Shown one piece after another: positions 40,574 through 53,412 of a stretch of DNA of 64,000 nt; position 1 is the stretch's first letter; each line of letters begins with the position of its first letter. Under the pieces are notes generated by a model. That model worked only from the letters and a program-made list of their open reading frames with translations. It searched no databases and had not been told where the DNA came from. Location: NCBI GenBank assembly GCA_030533445.1, contig CM060081.1, positions 35,759,111-35,823,110 of the forward strand. Direction: 5' to 3'. A program made the position numbers and the translations under genes. The DNA is from Cyprinodon diabolis (Eukaryota > Chordata > Actinopteri > Cyprinodontiformes > Cyprinodontidae).

Positions 40574-40628
<55 letters not shown>
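40571..40628. repeat. (A)n-(TA)n microsatellite
   Basis: Twenty A followed by about 19 AT units. Confidence 0.95.
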
Positions 40629-40632
<4 letters not shown>

Positions 40633-40719
40633 AATGCTTCTGGACACGCGGGTATGAATCCTACTGTTGCTTGTAGTGTGACTTTGAAGCAAACACTTGG
40701 AATAAGCATTGATGTAGTG

Positions 40720-40780
40720 AAAACAAAAGGATTACCCTTAAACAGGACGAAACCTGGAGCAAAACCAGGCTCAGTGTGAC
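40720..40780 (-). repeat. Fragment of the L2-type LINE 3' UTR
   Basis: ACAGGACGAAACCTGGAGC and AACCAGGCTCAGTGTGA match 8137-8178 of the L2-type element's 3' UTR with few differences. It is a short, isolated remnant. Confidence 0.6.
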
Positions 40781-42979
40781 CTACCTGAGAATGTGTAAAT
40801 ATTTAATTCAGTCAAAGATGGACGAAAATCACTAGGACACATTGTTTGTATTTCTACTGACCAGATATTTTAGTACTTGACTTATTTACCTAAAATACAT
40901 TATTCCAGAACTGCTGCTCTTTGTATCAAGGCTGAGAAAACTGACTGCTCCTAATTAACAACTGATTTTTTTCTTCTCATACAGCTGTCATGAAGGTAGT
41001 ACTGCTCTATAATCTTTGTGACTATAGCAAGAGAGTACAGTTTTACAACTTAGGGTTTCTGTGGCTTGAGTAACTGACTTTTGGATTTTCCCTTGTTTCT
41101 TACCAGAAATTTCAGTTCTTTTTATTTAAGATTATTTCTATTTATTTATATGATTTGATATTGTACATCTTACAGTTTAACTCAAATCTTTTGCAAATAG
41201 TTTGTGAATCCCCTTTAAAAATGTTAAACAGCAATATAGTCATAATACAATATCTGTGATGCAACAACTCAGCAAAGCTTAGCTAAATGCTTTCAGTTGG
41301 AAAATGTCAGCATGAGTAATCAAAACTAACATATGTATCTTATATTTGTATCATGTATATGTGAACCTAGCTGTAGTTTTATTTTCTAAATTATTAGTTT
41401 CATGAAGCAATCCAAAAAAACAAAAATAAAGTCTGCTTTCCCCCCCCAGACCTCATGTATGTACTTCACACAATTCTCTGTTGCATCTTATCTGTGTGGT
41501 CAGAGAAGGCACAGCTAAGAGGAGAGGGGGTTAATGGCAGACCAGAGAAGCAAAGATAAAAAGCTTATCAGTGGAAAAAAAACTGCACAAAGACGTTTCA
41601 CTTATCAGTTAAAGCTTTTCCACCTCATTACTAACCATCTCACAGGTTGCTTTTCTTGTTGACCAAAGATTTACTCTATTTAAATGGGTTTTTCGGTGTG
41701 AAACTGTTTTCCCATACATTCTACATCTGCCAAAAAAACTTTTTTTTTACTGTAGCTATATGTCCACCCTATAAGTCCTTGCTACCAGCCTGCTACCTTT
41801 TCTTCTTTTCAATGAATAGTTAAAGTCACCAGTATTCTCTTTCTAAATAAGTTGTATCTTATCCAGCAGAGTACAACTTGTGAGAGGTAGACGCTTTCAA
41901 AAAAACAATCTTTGACACTAGAAACATCTGGTGCATACTGCTGCTCATGTCTTGACTAAAAGAGGAGATATAGCCTGTTAAAGGTTAGAAATTGGCAGTT
42001 TCTCTTCCTTAAAACCAAATTATTCAAAATGTATACACAAGATCACACAGCCTGTTTGTGTGTCTGTGTGAGCATATTTATGAGGGAGTGTATCAGAGAT
42101 AGAAAGGGCTGTCTGCTGGTCATTGGCTCCATGCCTATCAGTTTGCAGTGATCAGTCTTGCCTTGCTGTCGTCTGTCCGCTTCCAGCTGTCAAAGGGCTT
42201 GCTCAGGGCATGCCCACTGATGAGAGGCTGCAGCCATGCTCTAGGATCCATCCAGCACTCTAATAGGTCACGGATGGCTGCACAGGGCTTGCCAATAGCC
42301 TTGGACTCGAGAATGACTCCATGAGGGAAGGGAATAAGATAGAGGAAAGAGACAGGTTCAATACGATTAATGTATCATCTTGAATTTTTAGAAAAAAACT
42401 CAAAAAAAGAGAATCACATTTACCTTGTATCTATCCATCTCATTATAAATACATTATTTTTAGCTATTGAACCCCAAACTTCAATAATTCTTTTGGCCAT
42501 TTCCCATGTGTCATCCATGAAGTGCAGTTCTTTCCTCTCTTTTTTACCTGAAAATGAAAGATTTTTGTTTTTATTGAACAGCCACCTCTTTCAGAGCATA
42601 TTTCTAAAAGAGTTGTCTAAGGAGGTGAAAAGTGGAAGATTTTTCTCTTATTGAGCTTGAAGCTTCTGTGAATAGATTTTTGGTTGAATTTAGGTCTGGA
42701 ATTTAACAAGGCAATCGTAACTCATAAATATGTATTGACTTAAAATGTTCCTCTGGTTATGTAGTTCAGTTGGTATTGTCCTGCAGGTTGGATTTTCGTA
42801 AACTTTTAAGAAGTTTAAACTGTATGACCACTTAACAGGTAAAAGGTTAACAAAGTAAGTATGAAGTTCAAAGACAAAATTTTGCTTTTGAATGCTAAAT
42901 TGCAATACACATTTGCTTAATACAACAGCACTGCAGTAACACGTACAAAAAGTAAGCAAAGCTTTCTTGAAATACAAAA

Positions 42980-43039
<60 letters not shown>

Positions 43040-45572
43040 CATACACATTTAAAAGTTCAAACAAAGTGACACAGATTAGTTATCTGCCAAAAGGGAAGAG
43101 CAGAGGTTTAGATAGGCAAGGGAGAGTTGGATTTTCTCAATGCCCCTTGAGGCACAAAGGAATAAACAGTATGCTTTTATTTCTTTGAAATTATCACTCC
43201 ATAATTCGATCACTGAAACTTTAAAAGAAGCACTTTGGATTAGTAATTCAAGTTTGAATGTTTATGAGTATACTCAATTACTTTTTTTCATCAAGTGCAA
43301 TCCACCGTGCCAGAAGGGATTCATTTCTTTTTATCTTACTAAATGCTTATGAATCATAAACCCTAATTTGAACTATGCACAGTAGTTGACTCCTCTGAAG
43401 GATCCATCTAAAATTGAAGTTCTTCACAGCCCTCTTCTTCTTTTTGCAATTAGATAGGAGTGGGTGAAAATATGCTTTGACCTGCAAAAGGTGAACATTT
43501 GACTTTGATTTCTAGCTCTTGCCTTTTATCACACACCTCTTCAAAACAAAACATGTTAAATGTCATTAATTGACCAAAATGATCTAAATATATTCCCACA
43601 GAGAGCTTAAGACAATGCAGGTTCAGTAGTCATCACACACTGAAGACCTTTACAGTTCAACGTATATGCACACATTGCAATCTTTTTTGGACTGCTTCCC
43701 AAATGTTGAAAGCAAATAACTTGTCAAATGCTGATAAAATTTGATTCAACTGAAATGTTCTTAAGTATTTCATTTCAGTACATTCACCTTATACTATGTA
43801 GGATAGAGTTATAACCCATGGTTAATGGCAAGGGAAGGTGCTCCTAATTATCTAGCCATTGTTTATGAGATTATGGTAAAGAAGCAGGTCACTGGCAGAG
43901 AAGCTTTCTAACCTCAGGGCTTTTGACATTTTTAGCTAGAGGCAACACAGCAGGTATATGGCCTGCTATAAGATGTTTCTAGTTCAGCAGACACTCACAG
44001 TGTTGGCTGGAAGCAGTGTGAAGCATGCAACATCCAAATGTGAAGACTTGCTTTTTTTTACCATCACAGTAAATTTTTCTGAGGATCAGAGGGTTACAAT
44101 TCTGATTGACACTGTTGAAAGTCATATAATACCAGAGGAGAACAAAAGGAAATGCTGATTTAACCAAAGGTTTAAATATTGAAATTAAACTATAACAGAA
44201 AATTGCTTTATAAGCATAACTTTGACTAAACACACACCCTACTTTGAATAATGTTGAATAAACCTACTTGCTTTTTAATAGAGTAAAACACAGAAATGAT
44301 ATCCTTCGTATCTTGTTAAAAAGAATTGGCCTTAGTATAAAAAGTATCTTCCTGGAATTAAGTGCAGAAGGTTCCAGCAAAATTATTTAGCATTTAAGGG
44401 ATGTATTTAAAGGTAGTTACACATAGGTATATTATATGCCTATGTAATAAAGACCAAAAAGATTTTATATTAGTAAAATTAGTTTTTATGCACAAAGCAT
44501 TAACCCTAATAGAGTTTTTCATTTTGTGCATTAATAGAATTGCAATGAGCAAACATAAAAGGCCAGGTCTCCATTTTCTGACATTTCCATGGAACAATGG
44601 GAAAACCATAAGGTGACAACCGGGACAGTTACTTGACAGAGCCTGACTGTTCTGCAATGACTCAAGGTACAACGACAAGTTTGCTTGGTTGAGGAAATAA
44701 ATTGATCAATAGCAGCTCTAAGTTTAATCAAGCCTCCCCATTTATCTATATGATATGGTGTTTTTTTCAAATACTCACTGCCCTACATGTTTAAGTGTTC
44801 CCTTGTCTCCACAAACCTGACCTAATGAACAGGTGATAAACAGACCACTGCAGTCCTCGGTGGCTGCGGGGGAGTAATGCAATAATCTGCTGAAGCAGAA
44901 ACTCATCTAATAAAGGAAAAGTGAACAACATGTTTGAAAACCAATGGTTGCCCCTAATGGAAAATTCCTTTGAAATATTTAGTTAAATAAGTGTCAAAAT
45001 TATTGCATAAAATTTTCAATACCAGTGTTTTAAATATTAATTAAGTTTTATAGCTATTTGGGCTGTTTGTAATTAATGAAAAATATCTTTCAGATACAGT
45101 TATTTTGTAACCATCTAGTATATAATTTTTTCAACATTTTTTCAAATCAGTTTTATGACAATTTCTCGGTATGGTCAATAGAATCAGCTTTACATTATTA
45201 ATTTGTTAGGATATGTTACTTAAACTACACACTTCTTGCCTGTACAAACAGCTGAATTAATGTAGGTATTAGCTGGAAGCATTTATTTTTACTGTAACTT
45301 ATTTTTTAACCACTTTTGTAAATATTAGATACACCCAACTGCAATAGTGCTTAGTGCAATTTAAAGCTCAACATATTCTCGTTTTGTAACTGCACTGTAC
45401 CTGCCTAGACATCTGTCTATAAGCACCTTTGCTCTTCCTTCTCTGTCCTCATCAACTCGTGTTGCAGCAACTTCCTACTGTTTTCCCACAAATATCACAG
45501 TTTTCACTTAGACTATTTGTGGTACTAAAATACCTCCTCAGAAGATGAGCTTGAAAATGTCAATTACGCAAT
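40781..45572. other. Unassigned non-coding DNA
   Basis: Contains the (TA)n at 42984-43037 and a GC-richer patch at about 42110-42340. No gene is supported. Confidence 0.5.
42984..43037. repeat. (TA)n microsatellite
   Basis: About 26 perfect TA units. Confidence 0.95.
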
Positions 45573-45845
45573 GGGACGGGAAGTCTTCTGGAAGATGTTT
45601 CGCCTCTCATTCAAGAGGCTTCCTCAGATCTAACTGATGATAGGGGGGTGCCCCACATTATCAATTAGAACTAAGGAAGCCTCTTGCATGAGCACTCTCA
45701 GTACTCCCCATCATCAGTTAGAACTAAAGAAGCCTCTTGGATAAAGGGGGAAACGTCTTTTAGAAAACTTCATGTCCAGTTGCCTAAACTGAACTGTTTA
45801 AGCTTAACCACGATCTGGATGCCTGAGAATATTCACAGATACAGG
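45573..45845. repeat. Inverted repeat array of a teleost interspersed repeat
   Basis: Three pieces of one repeat lie together. One is in reverse orientation (45573-45645: GTCTTCTGGAAGATG, TTTCGCCTCTCATTCAAGAG). A partial forward piece follows (45658-45700: AGAACTAAGGAAGCCTCTTG). A forward piece then runs from 45705 (CATCATCAGTTAGAACTAA, AGAAGCCTCTTGG, GGAAACGTCTTTTAGAA) to the GGATGCCTGAGAATATTCAC end near 45838. The outer pieces could pair as a hairpin. It is non-coding. Confidence 0.6.
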
Positions 45846-47379
45846 GTCTGACCAAGAGATAACACTTCTCTTTAGATCTTAATGTCAACAAAAGATAGAA
45901 ATAATATGTTAGTATAAAGACTGATGCATAAAAAGGAATTGTAAGTGACTAGCCAAGGACCATGAAGGAAAGTGGGGAAATTTTCAATGGCTACTACTAT
46001 ATCTCCTCAAAACAATTATTTAAAGATCTGCCACTGCATGAGTAGCACACCACACTGTGCTTGACGTTGCGTACTGACACATTAGACATTTATCAGGCAG
46101 AAAGAAATGGAATGCCCATCAAGTTTTTGCATTTTCTCGTTAATAAGCTTTACCTAAAATGACTCCAGTGTCATAGGTCTCAAAATTTGAATCGATTTTA
46201 GAGCCTAAAGTCTGGTAACTACAGTAAGTCATCCTATTGATCCACACATCATAGTATGTGGGTGCATTTCTTTAAGAGTGAGAAAATACTGATGTGGTGT
46301 GTGAGTGTGTGCACTTGATGAAATGCATGTGTCACATGGTCAGTGTATGAGAGCACTGATTTTCATTCTTTGCCTGGAGAGGCTACCTAGCTTTGCCTTA
46401 GTAGGCTAGTTCCTTGTTTGCCTTGTTTGTATATAAAAACTGCCAAATAAAAGAAAAAGTCAAAAAATGTAACTGTGCAGCTTTAATTTCAGGTATGATT
46501 TTAAAAATTACACAAACATTCGTTTTGATACTGTAAAAACAAGCATTTATTTTACAGATACTTTTCTATTGTTGTGAACTTTATATAAGCAAAAAAAAAG
46601 CTACAGTATATGTAAAGATATTATGCAAGATCAAATAAATCATATTAACTTTTGCTTACAAGACAATTGTTTTATACAATATTTTTTTTTCTCTCTGAAC
46701 TTTACACTGTTTTTTACTGAAAATGTCATCAGATCAACAGCCACCTATGGTAGGAAATTCTGAATAGGGACTGCTTTGACTTGCAGTGAGTCGAGTAATC
46801 TCCTAGTTAAAGATTAAACTCCAAAAGCGTGTGTTGAATATTAAGGGAGTATGTGAGAGCTTTGCAAATCAATTTCTGTTCGATGTCCATTTCCCTTTTA
46901 AACCTTGCATTAGAAGCTTCATTCCCTAAGGATCATGGGTGTATAAGCACAGTATTGAAAACCTTTAGGATTATGGTTGTCCTGCATCATATTATCTGGC
47001 AATCCTCTGTAGGGTTAAGCTTTTCACCCTGTTCAGCTTTGTCTCACTCTCAAAGTTATATTCTTTAAAATCTTTTACACAGAATTCTTTAACAAAAATG
47101 TATGTTCAGGTAAATCTAGAAAACAAAGCTAAATGTGATAAAAAGGTCAGCAGTTTTCATTTAATTCAGAAAGTTATACGCATACATACAGGGAAATATT
47201 TCAAGCCCTTATTTCTTGTTATCTGATTATTATAGCAGACAGATAATGGAAAATGCATTGTTTTATAACATATAAAGTAAAAAAGAAATGTAAAAGAACT
47301 GGGTTTAAAATACTTTTGTTAGTTTACAAATAATTGAATGGCTTAGCTACAATATAATTTTAGAACTGCTGTCACTGTA
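45846..47379. other. Unassigned non-coding DNA
   Basis: AT-rich; no gene or recognised repeat. Confidence 0.5.
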
Positions 47380-47840
47380 TTCAGTGCCTAGATCTCTCAG
47401 ATCTTCTGGCTCTAATCTACTTTGCATACCTTCAACTAAAACCAGACATGATGAAGCAGCCTTTAGTTCTTATGCTCTACAAATCTGGAATAAACTTGTA
47501 GGATGCTTTACAGTTAAAGTCCTGAAACCCTTAGTTTCTTTGCTTTAAAACAAAATCACATTTGTTTAGAGTGGCCCTTAAATGTGCTATATAAGTGTTA
47601 TTAATTAGGTTTCCAGTCTAACTTTTGTTACATTTTCTTATTTTATCTTGTTTTTTTTATTTTGTCAGTCATCTTTTTCTTTTTTCTTATAAAATCTACT
47701 TAATATAATTTCACTTTTATTCTATTTCTCTGTTTTGCCTCTACATCATACTTTTCTTTTATTTAATTTCTCATGTACAGCACTTTGAATTGTCTTGCCA
47801 CTGAAATGTGTTGCCTTTAAAAAGGTGATTTATATGGAAA
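47380..47840 (+). repeat. LINE C-terminus and 3' tail remnant
   Basis: The + strand reads as SLRSSGSNLLCIPSTKTR and then AFSSYALQIWNKL, degraded versions of the RSS..LL.VP and FS..AP.LWN motifs at the C-terminus of L2-type LINEs. A T-rich 3' region ends with CAGCACTTTGAATTGTC and a GTGATTTATATGG-like tail. No complete protein is present. Confidence 0.55.
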
Positions 47841-48129
47841 AAAAACAAACAGGACTTGAAACACAAATAATTAGACAAACTCAGCAACTAACCCCTTCTG
47901 AAGTTAGGATGATATACAGATCATGAATGTTGGTTCCTCAAAGATGGAGGTGTCACTGGAGGTTGCCAGACGAGAACTGTTCCACAATATAGTCAGAAGT
48001 TTCTGAGGGAGAAATCCTGGGAAGTTTTAACAAGGGTTTCAAAGCAATGCTGCAGAGGCAAAATCCGAACGTAATAACCAGAAGGGAGATTCATAAACAG
48101 TAACAAGGAAATTGGGCCATATATATATA

Positions 48130-49377
48130 CACTATATTGCCAAAAGTATTTGCTCACCTGCCTTGACTCACATATGAGCTTAAGTGACATCCCGTTCCTA
48201 ATCCATAGGGTTCAATATGACGTCGGTCCACCCTTTGCAGCTAGAACAGCTTCAACTCTTCTGGGAAGGCTGTCCACAAGGTTTAGGAGTGTGTTTATGG
48301 GAATTTTTGACCATTCTTCCAGAAGCGCATTTGTGAGGTCGCACACTGATGTTGGACGAGAAGGCCTGGCTCTCAGTCTCCGCTCTAATTCATCCCAAAG
48401 GTGTTCTATCGGGTTGAGGTCAGGACTCTGTGCAGGCCAGTCAAGTTCATCCACACCAGACTCTGTCATCCATGTCTTTATGGACCTTGCTTTGTGCACT
48501 GGTGCACAGTCATGTTGGAAGAGGAAGGGGCCAGCTCCAAACTGTTCCCACAAAGTTGGGAGCATGGAATTGTCCAAAATGTCTTGGTATGCTGAAGCAT
48601 TCAGAGTTCCTTTCACTGGAACTAAGGGGCCAAGCCCAGCTCCTGAAAAACAACCCCACACCATAATCCCCCCTCCACCAAACTTTACACTTGGCACAAT
48701 GCAGTCAGACAAGTACCGTTCTCCTGGCAACCGCCAAACCCAGACCCGTCCATCAGATTGCCAGATGGAGAAGCGCGATTCGTCACTCCAGAGAACGCGT
48801 CTCCACTGCTCTAGAGTCCAGTGGCGGCGTGCTTTACACCACCGCATCCGACGCTTTGCATTGCACTTGGTTATGTATGGCTTGGATGCAGCTGCTCGAC
48901 CATGGAAACCCATTCCATGAAGCTCTCTGCGCACTGTTCTTGAGCTAATCTGAAGGCCACATGAAGTTTGGAGGTCTGTAGTGATTGACTCTGCAGAAAG
49001 TTGGCGACCTCTTCGCACTATGCGCTTCAGCATCCGCTGACCCCGCTCCGTCAGTTTACGTGGCCTACCACTTCGTGGCTGAGTTGCTGTCGTTCCCAAA
49101 CACTTCCATTTTCTTATAATACAGCTGACAGTTGACTGTGGAATATTTAGGAGCGAGGAAATTTCACGACTGGATTTGTTGCACAGGTGGCATCCTATCA
49201 CAGTTCCACGCTGGAATTCACTGAGCTCCTGAGAGCGACCCATTCTTTCACAAATGTTTGTAAAAACAGTCTGCATGCCTAGGTGCTTGAATTTATACAC
49301 CTGTGGCCATGGAAGTGATTGGAACACCTGATTCCAATAATTTGGATGGGTGAGCAAATACTTTTGGCAATATAGTG
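48130..49377 (-). mobile_element. Complete Tc1-family DNA transposon, apparently intact
   Basis: A 1248-bp element bounded by identical inverted termini of 29 bp (48130-48158 and 49349-49377) that start CACTATATTGCC. A TA dinucleotide lies directly outside each end, the normal Tc1/mariner target duplication. It sits in a (TA)n tract. The transposase gene lies on the - strand inside with an uninterrupted frame. Matching termini plus an open frame suggest a recent insertion and possibly an autonomous copy. Confidence 0.93.
48212..49243 (-). CDS. Tc1-family transposase, DD34E
   Basis: The enzyme that cuts and pastes its own transposon at TA sites. I choose the methionine at 49243 ([13 protein letters not shown]), giving 343 residues, the usual Tc1 length; the frame is open to 49357 and MQTVFTN at 49276 is an alternative. 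The N-terminal half carries paired-like helix-turn-helix segments ([25 protein letters not shown]) around a basic GRPRKL linker. The catalytic triad is visible: [15 protein letters not shown] and [11 protein letters not shown]. Exactly 34 residues separate the second Asp from the Glu. The glycine-rich [11 protein letters not shown] box is present. No stop or frameshift is seen. Expression in the host cannot be judged from sequence. Confidence 0.93.
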   Translation of the reverse strand: MGRSQELSEFQRGTVIGCHLCNKSSREISSLLNIPQSTVSCIIRKWKCLGTTATQPRSGRPRKLTERGQRMLKRIVRRGRQLSAESITTDLQTSCGLQISSRTVRRELHGMGFHGRAAASKPYITKCNAKRRMRWCKARRHWTLEQWRRVLWSDESRFSIWQSDGRVWVWRLPGERYLSDCIVPSVKFGGGGIMVWGCFSGAGLGPLVPVKGTLNASAYQDILDNSMLPTLWEQFGAGPFLFQHDCAPVHKARSIKTWMTESGVDELDWPAQSPDLNPIEHLWDELERRLRARPSRPTSVCDLTNALLEEWSKIPINTLLNLVDSLPRRVEAVLAAKGGPTSY

Positions 49378-49402
49378 TATATATATATATATATATATAT
49401 AT
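49378..49402. repeat. (TA)n flanking the Tc1 element
   Basis: TA repeats continue directly from the Tc1 target duplication. A shorter tract lies on the other flank at 48119-48129, so the element landed in a TA microsatellite. Confidence 0.9.
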
Positions 49403-52400
49403 TCTGTCATGTGCTGTATATTAGTTATGCACAGCACCCTTAGGGTAAGTTGAAATATTGGTTATCTGCTTACTTTTCTTTTATCTGCAGCATACATGTT
49501 GTTTGTCTAATACTTTTTTTGCTCACCACAATTCTGCTCAAACTATCGTGGCAGACATGGCAAAGATATGCATTTTACATATAACTTTAAGAGTAGAAAT
49601 TGTGCTGCAGTAAGGAGTTGAGGGTTGAGGGGTCTGAGCTGCTAAAGGTTCTTGTGAATTGTTTGCTCTGGAGACTGGACAGCCTTACAGCAGTTGGTTT
49701 CCAATACCACGGACATTGCCTTGACCAACAGTCTGAGAAGGAATTATTTCCGGAAGCTCCGAGCTTACTTGCTGGGCAGAGGGAGAGTGAGATTAGAATT
49801 GCCTACAGAAATACAATAGGTTAAACCACCTGCAGGCCTGAGGAGCTTTTCTTCAGCTTGAGTTGCAATTTTCCCTTTCTATGGGTTGTGAGACCAAAGA
49901 CATACTAAATGTTATTTTTTCTTCTTTTTTTGACATTCAACTGTTGTTCTAAACCTTTCAAAAACACCATTAATCACAGTTACACACAACACCACCATCT
50001 GTTCTGTTTTCTCTAGTTTTCCATGAAGCCCTTTTCATTTTGTTTCTTTTCGTTCCAAATTGTACTTTGCCTTTACTCCTTTAGTAAAGATAAAGTACTC
50101 TCCTTTAGATTGCCGTCTCTGAAATCAGGTCTTTAATAGTTTAGCTTTGCATGTTTGCCTTAATGTCTGTGCATGTTAAAACATCAACAAAGTATCTACC
50201 ACCCTTTTGTGTTATCTTGTGCTTATCTGAAGTATTGGGGGTGTTGGTTCCCTCATCCATTTAATCATCTGGCTTAGGTGAAGACTACTTTGACTCAGAT
50301 TAAAAGCAGATGAACAGTTTTGGTTCAAAGTGCAATCAAAAAAACAAAAAGACCTCTCACATTTACTTTACTTTAGCTTTTCTCTAACCATGGCTGTTTT
50401 GCACAACGCTTAAACTATTTAATGTAACTCTCATTAGAACAGTTTACTACAAAAACCTGAATTCTTGAACCTGTGTGATTCAGTGACTTGAGAGCATACA
50501 AGTCAAAGGAAAGTAACATGATTAAATATTTTGTCCTTTGTTGATTATAGATACAGTTAGACAGTGTATTGGAAACTATAGTAAATCCATGTGCATAAAA
50601 GTGAATTTAAATATTTGAGAGAAAGTAATGCATCTGACTAATTTAATTACGTGAAATGTATGTTTTATGTAGGTTTTATTGCATTCTCTATAATGTATTT
50701 AAAACATTTTTTTAAATTTATTTCAGTCATTTTGGCTTACAGCCTGCAGTGGTGGTAGGGGAATACTTTTAAGGGTCGAGAGACCTCACTGAAAATGTCC
50801 ATGCTCTCTTCCCTACCCCAGAAGTGCGGAAGATTATTGATTCATATTTTGTGGTTCCTTGCTTATCTAATAAAAAGTCTGATTAAATCATGGTATTAAT
50901 GCATGCTTCAATTGCTCTCATGTCAAACAAACTGGCGCTCGATCTTTACTACATAATTTCTAAAATAACATATCATTAGATCCTGCAGCTATTTTATTGT
51001 GCAATTAGACTTGGTTACAAACTGTGCATTACAGGAGCCGCTGGAGTAGCACTATCTGCAAGCAACAGGAAAGTGTGAACAAAATGAATTGCTTTGTTTG
51101 TCAAGTCCACCATCAACTGACAGTGAATTTACAAAACAAATTAAGCCTAAAAATATATTTCTGAGACCCGATAATTCAGTCAACACCGGGAATTATCTTT
51201 AGAAAATAGTTTGATAAAAGTAAACTGATGTTGCGGGAACAGTAACCAACTGGAGCTTGAGTACTGTAACTGTGAGGGATAGAGCAGGGTTAGTGTTAAA
51301 GAACAACTCAGTGGTGTTGAACGTGCACTGAATGAAACACACTAACCTTCTCAGATGTCGGGAGGTAACGCTTTTGTTCTAATGATAGATCCAGCACTTA
51401 CATTTGGATGATTCTGATCTCTAATTGACTGATCCAAATTCAGTCAATGCTAGACAGAGCAAAGGCTAGCACAAAGCCCTAGTCAATTTGGGAGTCATGC
51501 TTTCAAGAATCTGGTGGTCAGCCTCTGGGAGATCCAGAAATATACAGTGCTCGTCCCAGTAACTTGAGCTGCCTCAGGTGTAACCTCTCAGACCTTGATA
51601 ACTGGTGGGAGCATTGAGTGATATGGGACTGCATGCACTAGCTTTGCAGGTAGTAACAGGCACTTATCATTACAATTTTGGCCCACAAAGCACCTCTATT
51701 GTGCAGCTATCGAGCAGGAGACAACTGGAGACAAAAACAATTTCAGAGCATCTGCAGAGCCAGTGGGGAGGCTCGTAAATGTTGATGTGCACAGGATCTA
51801 GTGAAAGTAGAAGACACCAAAGTGAAGTTAGGAATGAAACCTGAATGCTGACAACAGTGCAGGTTGATTTTTTAGTTACAGCTAGTCACTCATATTCACC
51901 CTATAAGAAATGTGATGGAGGTTTTAGCATTGTGGTCCTCATTATCAGGAACAGAGAGTGGAAGATCTTTAATTTTAGCTACAGTTAATAGTAAAGGCTG
52001 TGGGTATGAAGATTGCAGAAACCTACTGTGGGAGCTTCTAGTTGGATTTGAATGAAGATTTGAAATATATCTAGTGATTAGTTTAATGTAAACCAAACCC
52101 TTTGAAGTACCTAAAAACATTAAAAGGTCCTTTAGATTACCACATTGCTTCTCATTTTTGCAGCCAGTCTTATTCTACATGTTGTTTTGATTAATAAACT
52201 TATATAATACATCTAGCTGTGCTACTTAGATAAAGTAAATGTTAAAGTAGGCTGCTGTCTTTGATATCTGTGTCTGCCCTTTTTTGAACTTTTTGGTTCT
52301 GTTTAAGTTTTATTTTTGAGTTTTCAGTTACACTTTGATTGATGACGTTCTGTGTTTTCTTGGACAGACAAGTTTATTTTCATTAATGCAGTCGCCCTAA

Positions 52401-52469
52401 ATAAAACCTATTCTCTCCAGATAACATTTAGGCAGTAATACATGCCTGCTTAAAAGTTACTAATAGAAG
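49403..52469. other. Unassigned non-coding DNA upstream of the cadherin exon
   Basis: No gene or repeat recognised. Given the probable acceptor at 53412, this is likely an intron or promoter-distal flank of the cadherin gene. Confidence 0.45.
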
Positions 52470-52835
52470 TGTCAATGTTCTTCCTGCTCTGCGATCAGAT
52501 CATATCAGAGCGATATGTAGATCAATGAATCTGTCTGGTAGCCATTTACAGAACAGGAAGGCCTACTGGATCCTAAATAACTTGTTACTTCAATCAGACT
52601 CTGTACAAACAATAATCTGCCAAAACAATCTCTTAATTTTTGATAAAGCTAACACTGCAAATAAATATGGTTCTACCTGGGAGCTACAGTATTTAAATTA
52701 GAGATAGCTAAGTTTCTAGGACAATATAGTTGCAATTTAAAAAAAAAAGTCCAAAAACAGCTGATGAAAATAAAGTTACTAATAGTCTGTTTTCATTTCC
52801 ATTTTGTGTTATTCTAGTTGTTTTTTGGTTATTAG
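52470..52835 (+). pseudogene. Fragment of an L1-like ORF2
   Basis: Broken + strand frames show a SDHIRAICRSMNLSG-like piece, then YWILNNLLLQSD and FDKANTANKYGSTWEL. These resemble the endonuclease-RT linker of L1/Tx1-type LINEs (W.LN.SLL... and ...WE...). Traces (LEIAKFL, QYSCNLKKK) continue to about 52790 after small indels. No catalytic motif is present. Confidence 0.45.
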
Positions 52836-53200
52836 TTTTGAGCATTTATGTATTTCTTGTTTACTCTGTGTTGCCCACTTGTGCCAATTTCCTTTTCCCT
52901 AGCTCCCGTCACGATGCTTCTGGCCACACCTGCTCCCAATCAGTTGATTACTGCATTCATTGTACTGTTTGTCATGTATACTACTCCTCTAGATTTTGGT
53001 TCCTGAGTTTGTTGTTGATCATTTCTCGATTATGGCTTCTGTATTTTTACATCTTCATTAAAATGTTCAAGAAATCATCTCTGCCTGTCCATCTCTGTAT
53101 CGGGGTCCTCAACAAATATCCACTACTCCTGACACATTCGCGATCTTCTGTTTCATCACAAATAAGACCCCTTTAGTCTACACTGTTTCTGTACTCTCAT
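52836..53200 (+). other. Possible degraded retroelement sequence between the L1-like fragment and the cadherin exon
   Basis: The stretch with CACACCTGCTCCCAATCAG, TTCCTGAGTTTG and ATCTTCATTAAAATGTTC resembles T- and C-rich non-coding repeats common in teleosts. A 148-codon open frame starting at 52730 passes through it but has no recognisable domain. Confidence 0.25.
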
Positions 53201-53412
53201 CGCATTATAGACAGTCCCCATCTGTGCACAGCTCTACTATGTTTTTTACTTGTAATGGGGGAAAAATGTATACATTTCTAAAACACAGATGAGCTAGACA
53301 GTAGGACATACACCGGGAAAGTACGAATTTTAAAATAAAAGGGGGCTATCTGGATACATGTACAGATATTTATGTCCATATAATGACAGCTCTTTTCCTC
53401 TGTGTCTTACAG

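Noticed and set aside
48150..48920. 256-codon + strand frame
   Set aside because: Antisense shadow of the Tc1 transposase gene.
52730..53176. 148-codon + strand frame with hydrophobic segments considered as a membrane protein
   Set aside because: It begins inside an L1-like fragment and continues into repeat-like sequence; hydrophobicity follows from T-rich DNA.
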